Below are positions 7,009-10,648 of a stretch of DNA of 10,648 bases, one piece after another (the first letter of the stretch is position 1; each line of letters begins with the position of its first letter). A program made the translations under genes and the position numbers. Source of the stretch: Planctomycetaceae bacterium. GTDB lineage: Bacteria; Planctomycetota; Phycisphaerae; Phycisphaerales; SM1A02. The notes under the pieces are model-generated. The model made no database searches, was not told the origin of the DNA, and saw nothing but the letters and a program-made list of their open reading frames with translations. The DNA is taken from NCBI GenBank assembly GCA_027488415.1, contig JAIYBS010000056.1, forward strand, positions 1 through 10,648, written 5' to 3'.

Positions 7009-7075
7009 CCGAGCGAGTGTAGTCGTGATCGTGGCTTCCTCGCCCGATCCCAGATCGAGTCGAGGCTCGCCCCCA

Positions 7076-8335
7076 TCACCTCGCGGGCTCAACCAGGACG
7101 GGAACCCGAACCGACGACCGCTGCTCGGGAGTGACGAGCGCCGTCGCGCCATCGAGGAGAGCCTTCAGCTCGGCGCGTTCCCTGAGATCTGTCGCCCGCG
7201 CAAGATCGTCGAGCACGGCGCGTGACGCGGGAGATGAATCGCGCGACGAGGCCGCAGCGTCCCTTACCCGTGCCTCGAACGCTTCGATCCTGCCGAGCGC
7301 GCGCCGAAACGCGTCGTCGAACGCGGCCGAAAGCAATACGCGGGCTTCGGCTCCCGCCACGCTGACGAGTTCGGCGCGAAACCGATCGATCTCCCGCGGC
7401 CACCAAGTCACGCCACCTGCTTCGGCGATCGACCTCCAGAATCCCCTCCGGAATTCACCGAGCGCCGGCTCGACGAGGTGGGCCTCGAGAAGGCCCCGCG
7501 TCTCGACGATGAGCCGCGCCTGCGTCTCGGCTGCGCGGGTTCGCCGCCTCAGCAGGTCGAGAACCGTACGACCGACACCGTCCGACGCCTGCACGGTGGC
7601 GGCATCGTCGGCGATCCGCAGGTCCCCGCGCGACGAAGCGGCCGAGAGCCGGAAGAAGTTCCTCGAGAACGCGACGTCCGCTTCGCGCACGGACTCGCGC
7701 AGCCCGCGCGTTCGCTCGCAGAATGACGCGATCAGCGCAAGGTAGGACTCGCGATCCGTCACGCACTCCGGAAAGGAGGTCGCGACCTCGTCCGCGAGCC
7801 CGGGGAGGTCGACTGCGTTCGTGATGAAGCCGCCGAGGTCGTTTCGGGACCGGAGCCGATCAAGCAGGAATCCGAGTCGCGACCATTCGGATGGCTTCGC
7901 CGACCCGAATCGCGTGCGGACCGCTTCGAGCAGGGCGCGATCGATCTCGGCCTGTTCGGTTGCCAAGGGCGCCAGTAGCGTCTCGCGCTCCAGCTGCAGC
8001 GCCAACTTCTGTTCCTGCGGCATTTCGGATGCACTCTCGATCCTGGCGTCACAGGCCTCCTTTACCGGGCGGGCACGCGCATCGAAGTTCGTCCATCTCT
8101 CGCCGTGTGTCAGCAGCAGTCCCTCGAGTTCGGAGCGCTGGGCTTGATCGAGGCAGAGAACTCGCGGTGCATGCATCCTCAGCAGCGGCGACAGCGTGTC
8201 CCGGAGCGGGGACTCGAAATTGAACGACCATGGGGTAACGGGCGGCGGATCGCCGCGACATGCGACCGCCGCACCGAGGCCCCCAGCCACGACGAGAGCG
8301 ACACTCAGTCCCCAGCTGGATTTACGGCCCCGCAT
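7076..8335 (-). CDS. Exported alpha-helical protein of unknown function, possible lipoprotein
   Basis: Protein of 419 residues that I do not recognise as a named family. The basic N-terminus MRGRKSS is followed by a hydrophobic core (about 9-25) ending AAVAC; Cys26 could be lipidated, although the residue at -3 is Ala and the lipobox is weak. The remainder is rich in Glu, Arg, Leu and Ala and should be mostly helical. Segments such as LDQAQRSELEGLL (62-74) and VTPEQR (401-406) recall the L-T-x-x-Q pattern of Spy/CpxP-type periplasmic proteins; this is a weak resemblance. Cys61, Cys95, Cys191 and Cys206 could pair. The ATG at 8335 has AAGGG about 4 nt upstream and lies 31 nt inside the preceding gene, so the two are likely translated from one message. 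The stop is 67 nt before the moxR ATG. Confidence 0.8.
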   Translation of the reverse strand: MRGRKSSWGLSVALVVAGGLGAAVACRGDPPPVTPWSFNFESPLRDTLSPLLRMHAPRVLCLDQAQRSELEGLLLTHGERWTNFDARARPVKEACDARIESASEMPQEQKLALQLERETLLAPLATEQAEIDRALLEAVRTRFGSAKPSEWSRLGFLLDRLRSRNDLGGFITNAVDLPGLADEVATSFPECVTDRESYLALIASFCERTRGLRESVREADVAFSRNFFRLSAASSRGDLRIADDAATVQASDGVGRTVLDLLRRRTRAAETQARLIVETRGLLEAHLVEPALGEFRRGFWRSIAEAGGVTWWPREIDRFRAELVSVAGAEARVLLSAAFDDAFRRALGRIEAFEARVRDAAASSRDSSPASRAVLDDLARATDLRERAELKALLDGATALVTPEQRSSVRVPVLVEPAR

Positions 8336-8751
8336 ATGACCCTTGAGAACGAGAAGGACGGACAGGCGGTCCCGTAGGGCACTTCCGACACGATGACGGG
8401 AGCAAGCGGGTTTTCTGGATTGCACTCGTACCTCCGAAGCGTTGGCGCGACAAATCCCGGGTCGCAGTACTTGTAGCCGATGCTCGAGGACTCGCACCCG
8501 ATGTACGTCTGGACCGGAACGACCTCGAACTCGTGGAAGTTCGGGTTCCCGCAGGGAATCTGCCCCTGCGGCGCGGGAACACCCAGGCCGCAGACAGGCC
8601 CGGGCACCGGCCGGACACACTGGATCACTCCGAGTCCATCGTCCGGCATCCGGCCCGGCGCGCGGTGAGCGAGCGCACCAGTGATGAGGCCGAGCAGCAT
8701 GATGGCCACGGGGTTGCGAATTGCGAGGACGTTCTGAGGAGCAATTGTCAT
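8305..8751 (-). CDS. Small secreted eight-cysteine protein of unknown function
   Basis: Protein of 148 residues with no family I recognise. A hydrophobic N-terminal segment (13-28, NPVAIMLLGLITGALA) ends in A-L-A, a plausible signal peptidase I site before His29. The mature part contains eight cysteines at 45, 54, 67, 86, 96, 110, 130 and 140, an even number and fairly evenly spaced. It is also rich in Pro and Gly and poor in Lys. This pattern fits a small exported domain held by disulfides rather than a zinc protein, since no paired C-x2-C motif is present. The ATG overlaps the stop of the upstream lipoprotein gene by 4 nt (ATGA), and the 3' end overlaps the next gene by 31 nt. Those two overlaps support it as a real gene. 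Only a weak GGAA precedes the start, so expression may depend on coupling. Confidence 0.75.
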   Translation of the reverse strand: MTIAPQNVLAIRNPVAIMLLGLITGALAHRAPGRMPDDGLGVIQCVRPVPGPVCGLGVPAPQGQIPCGNPNFHEFEVVPVQTYIGCESSSIGYKYCDPGFVAPTLRRYECNPENPLAPVIVSEVPYGTACPSFSFSRVICGAVNPAGD

Positions 8752-9764
8752 TGTTGGGTTCCGATGGCCTGGTTTCCGACTGGTCGGGGCTCGCCCACTT
8801 CGGTGGGATACAGCGTGCCGACCTCCGCCGGCTCCGGCGCGTGATCGAGCGGCCAGTCGATATCGATCGACCAACCGATGACGACGTGCACGAACGGTGA
8901 ATCCGGAGCTCCCCACCACGCGGCCCAGACGTGGCGGCTGGGTGACTCGCGCGTGCTGGCGCTGAGCATGCCGGCACGCATGTTCCGATTGCCGGCGAAG
9001 TCCGCCCGCTGGGCGACGCAGTCCGACATAACGGCGCGGATCGCGAGCGGCACATCGGCGTCGACCGGCGGAAGCGCGGGGTCGTTCGGGGCCGCCGTCG
9101 CGGTGAGCATTCGGAATCCCGCGACCGGGTCCTGGGCCATCCGCCAATGCTCCTCCCCGGCGCGGAACCCCGCGCGGAGGGACATGCTCGGCGCGAGCTC
9201 CGCACTCGGCCACCAGGGAAGCTCGCCGCTGCCCGCTCCGTACCAGCGGAGCGCCGTCGTCTCTCCTGTCACGGCTCGGCCAGGTGCCTCCGGTTCGCGC
9301 TTGTTCGGGAACTCAAGCGCGCAGGCGGACCAGCCGGGACCGCCCCACACTTTCCCGCCGGCCTCGGTCTGCCACGCGAGCGCGGTGCCGAACACCGAAG
9401 CCGGAACCTCCGCGAGTGGCATCCCCGATCGGATCGCGAGCACCGCCCGCTCGAGCTCCGATTCGCCGATCGGTGGCTTCACGCCGATGCGAATACTGGA
9501 AAAGGAACACGACGCAGCGGGCACGTCCCCCGCAGGCGCCGGGGCGGCAGCGCGGGTGTCCGAGGCGGCCGAGTTGGATGAGCCCGAACCGCAGCCGACG
9601 ATCGCACAAAGAACCGCCGCCAATGCCAGGGGCGTCGAACCGCGGCGCATCGAGCTCCGCGCGTGCAACATGGAGAAAGCGGACGCACCGAGCTTGCCGG
9701 TGCGCGGGGCGCCGACCGCAAATCCACCGGCAATCTCGGACGATCGGAGGAGGGGGTGTTTCAT
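8748..9764 (-). CDS. Tryptophan-rich putative lipoprotein of unknown function
   Basis: Protein of 338 residues from the ATG at 9764, which has GGGAG 8 nt upstream. A lipoprotein signal, MRRGSTPLALAAVLCAIVGC, starts at residue 39 and ends in a good lipobox with Cys58. A start at 9650 (GGAG 4 nt upstream) would therefore give an ordinary signal peptide and 300 residues; I consider the two starts about equally likely. After the lipid cysteine comes a Ser/Gly/Ala/Pro linker (59-85), then a globular region with twelve Trp, including a W-A-A-W-W cluster at 280-284 and the strand-like FVHVVIGWSIDIDW (291-304). Cys86, Cys148 and Cys249 are the remaining cysteines of the mature protein. I recognise no domain and no catalytic motif. 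It is the first gene of the exported trio; the next gene starts inside its stop codon. Confidence 0.75.
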   Translation of the reverse strand: MKHPLLRSSEIAGGFAVGAPRTGKLGASAFSMLHARSSMRRGSTPLALAAVLCAIVGCGSGSSNSAASDTRAAAPAPAGDVPAASCSFSSIRIGVKPPIGESELERAVLAIRSGMPLAEVPASVFGTALAWQTEAGGKVWGGPGWSACALEFPNKREPEAPGRAVTGETTALRWYGAGSGELPWWPSAELAPSMSLRAGFRAGEEHWRMAQDPVAGFRMLTATAAPNDPALPPVDADVPLAIRAVMSDCVAQRADFAGNRNMRAGMLSASTRESPSRHVWAAWWGAPDSPFVHVVIGWSIDIDWPLDHAPEPAEVGTLYPTEVGEPRPVGNQAIGTQQ

Positions 9765-9830
9765 CGAGCGAGCTCCCGGGAGTGACTGCGAACCACGCGC
9801 AGCCGCCTTCCTGAACTACGGCGAACATGC

Positions 9831-9894
9831 GGCGATTCCGTGATCCGAATTTCCCTTGAATTGCCAAATTCCGTCACCGTCGGTTCGAATCGCC
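9831..9894. promoter_or_regulatory. Candidate operator region between divergent genes
   Basis: The 171-nt gap between the minus-strand exported trio and the plus-strand zinc-ribbon gene contains a locally AT-richer core. GGCGATTC (9831-9838) and GAATCGCC (9887-9894) are perfect 8-bp inverted repeats 48 nt apart. Between them lie GAATT at 9847-9851 and 9858-9862, 11 nt apart, and its inverse AATTC at 9867-9871, which with the second copy forms GAATT-GCCA-AATTC. TTGGCA on the minus strand (9867-9862) is -35-like but has no good -10. A regulator binding here could control both directions; that is inference. Confidence 0.3.
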
Positions 9895-9935
9895 AGAGCG
9901 CCCGGACCCCAGCCCCGGGCTATCGTTCGACCTCC

Positions 9936-10648
9936 ATGCGCCCGGCCCACCCCTCCGACGACGGCCCCGTGCTCGACGCGCACGTCACGTGCGTGCGGTG
10001 CCGCTACGACCTTGCCGGCACGCACGTGCTCGGGAAGTGCCCGGAGTGCGGGCTCGAGGTCCTCGCGACGGTGGCGGCCCACGGCGATCCGGACGTCGCA
10101 CACCTCGCGGCGCCCGAGGCCCCGCGCGCGGCATCGGCGGCGGTGGTCGCGGTGACGGTCGCGCCGCTCGTGGCGCTCCTGCTCCAGGGCTCGGGCCCGG
10201 CGATGCGGACGGTCGACGCGCTCGTCGGCCGCGGCTCGTCGTTTCCGTCGCAGGTGGAGCGGCCGTCGTGGCTGGTCACGGCGCTCGCGCTCGGCGCGGC
10301 CGCCGTGGTGTTCGCGCGCGGGTTCTCGGCGCAGGCGAATCCCACGCTGCGCGCGAGCGTCGGCGCGGTCCGCGTGCGCCGGCTCGCGGGCGCGCTGTGG
10401 GCGTGGGCCGCGGTGCTCGCCGCGGCGTTCGTGCTCAGCTTCAGCACGCTCGGCACGGCGTGGAGCTTCTCGTACGCCGTGCTCGCGGCGCAGATGCTGC
10501 CGTGCGGCTGGCTGCTGGTGGCGCTCGCGCCGGTACTCGGCCGCGCCGGCGCGCTGAGCCGCGCGTACCGCGAGGCGCGCCACGGAAAGCAGGGCGCGGA
10601 GCTCGTCTCGCTCACGGCGGTTGCGGCGATCACGCTCTACGTGGCAGG
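9936..10648 (+). CDS. Zinc-ribbon multi-pass membrane protein, truncated by the right window edge
   Basis: The frame is open from the ATG at 9936 to the window end (237 codons, no stop). Residues 19-38 form a zinc ribbon with Cys19, Cys22, Cys35 and Cys38, containing CRYDLAG and CPECG. I associate this C-x2-C-x-Y-D-L-x-G arrangement with planctomycetal membrane proteins. An Ala/Pro/acidic linker (about 45-66) leads to five hydrophobic segments near 68-84, 112-129, 150-172, 180-201 and 223-237, the last cut by the edge. The ribbon probably faces the cytosol. The function is unknown, and no catalytic motif is visible in the part present. There is no Shine-Dalgarno, and TATCGT (9921-9926), a poor -10-like hexamer, lies just upstream, so a short-leader or leaderless transcript is possible. 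The gene is divergent from the exported trio. Confidence 0.8.
   Translation, partial: MRPAHPSDDGPVLDAHVTCVRCRYDLAGTHVLGKCPECGLEVLATVAAHGDPDVAHLAAPEAPRAASAAVVAVTVAPLVALLLQGSGPAMRTVDALVGRGSSFPSQVERPSWLVTALALGAAAVVFARGFSAQANPTLRASVGAVRVRRLAGALWAWAAVLAAAFVLSFSTLGTAWSFSYAVLAAQMLPCGWLLVALAPVLGRAGALSRAYREARHGKQGAELVSLTAVAAITLYVA

Noticed and set aside
7009..7152. N-terminal extension of MoxR to an upstream start at 7152
   Set aside because: The added residues run into the preceding gene and do not resemble MoxR N-termini; the ATG at 7008 gives the usual length.
9836..9867. Sigma-70 promoter for the exported trio using TTGGCA on the minus strand
   Set aside because: No -10-like hexamer lies 15-19 nt downstream, so only the operator-like repeats were reported.
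1..10648. tRNA, rRNA, insertion sequences, CRISPR arrays
   Set aside because: I found no cloverleaf-like sequence, transposase motif, terminal inverted repeats or direct-repeat/spacer series by reading both strands.

Overview
The window looks like a chromosomal segment of a high-GC bacterium, most likely a planctomycete of the Phycisphaerae type. The best lineage marker is the partial gene at the right edge. It encodes a membrane protein opening with a C-x2-C-x-Y-D-L-x-G ... C-P-E-C-G zinc ribbon, a module I associate with planctomycetal membrane proteins. The ECF sigma/anti-sigma pair, an isolated MoxR-type ATPase and small secreted proteins of no recognised family also fit. The assignment is an inference; no rRNA is present.

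Layout, left to right. (1) Positions 1-890, minus strand: a lipoprotein-type N-acetylmuramoyl-L-alanine amidase of the zinc PGRP/T7-lysozyme fold. A gene leaving the left edge starts inside its stop codon. (2) 891-1054: a divergent intergenic region with a clear -10-like hexamer for gyrB. (3) 1055-3628, plus strand: complete gyrB. (4) 3629-3664: a short convergent gap with a GC-rich hairpin. (5) 3665-9764, minus strand: seven consecutive genes. In transcription order they are a Trp-rich putative lipoprotein, an eight-cysteine secreted protein, a helical exported protein, a MoxR AAA+ ATPase, QueC (preQ0 synthase), an ECF sigma factor and a single-pass membrane protein that is probably its anti-sigma factor. 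(6) 9765-9935: a divergent, relatively AT-rich intergenic region with inverted repeats. (7) 9936 to the right edge, plus strand: the zinc-ribbon multi-pass membrane protein.

How the genes may work together. Four minus-strand gene pairs overlap by exactly 4 nt (ATGA or GTGA) and one pair by 31 nt, so translational coupling is likely within three blocks: amidase plus next gene, moxR-queC, and sigma-anti-sigma, with the exported trio as a fourth. The sigma/anti-sigma pair is probably an envelope-sensing module: the anti-sigma candidate has a cytosolic N-terminus, one membrane helix, an exported domain that may be LolA/RseB-like, and a disordered repeat tail. The exported trio at 7076-9764 has no recognised family and is visibly less GC-rich than gyrB, so it is the most accessory-looking part. 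I saw no insertion sequence, tRNA, rRNA, CRISPR array or phage gene. No gene-free stretch exceeds 300 bases.
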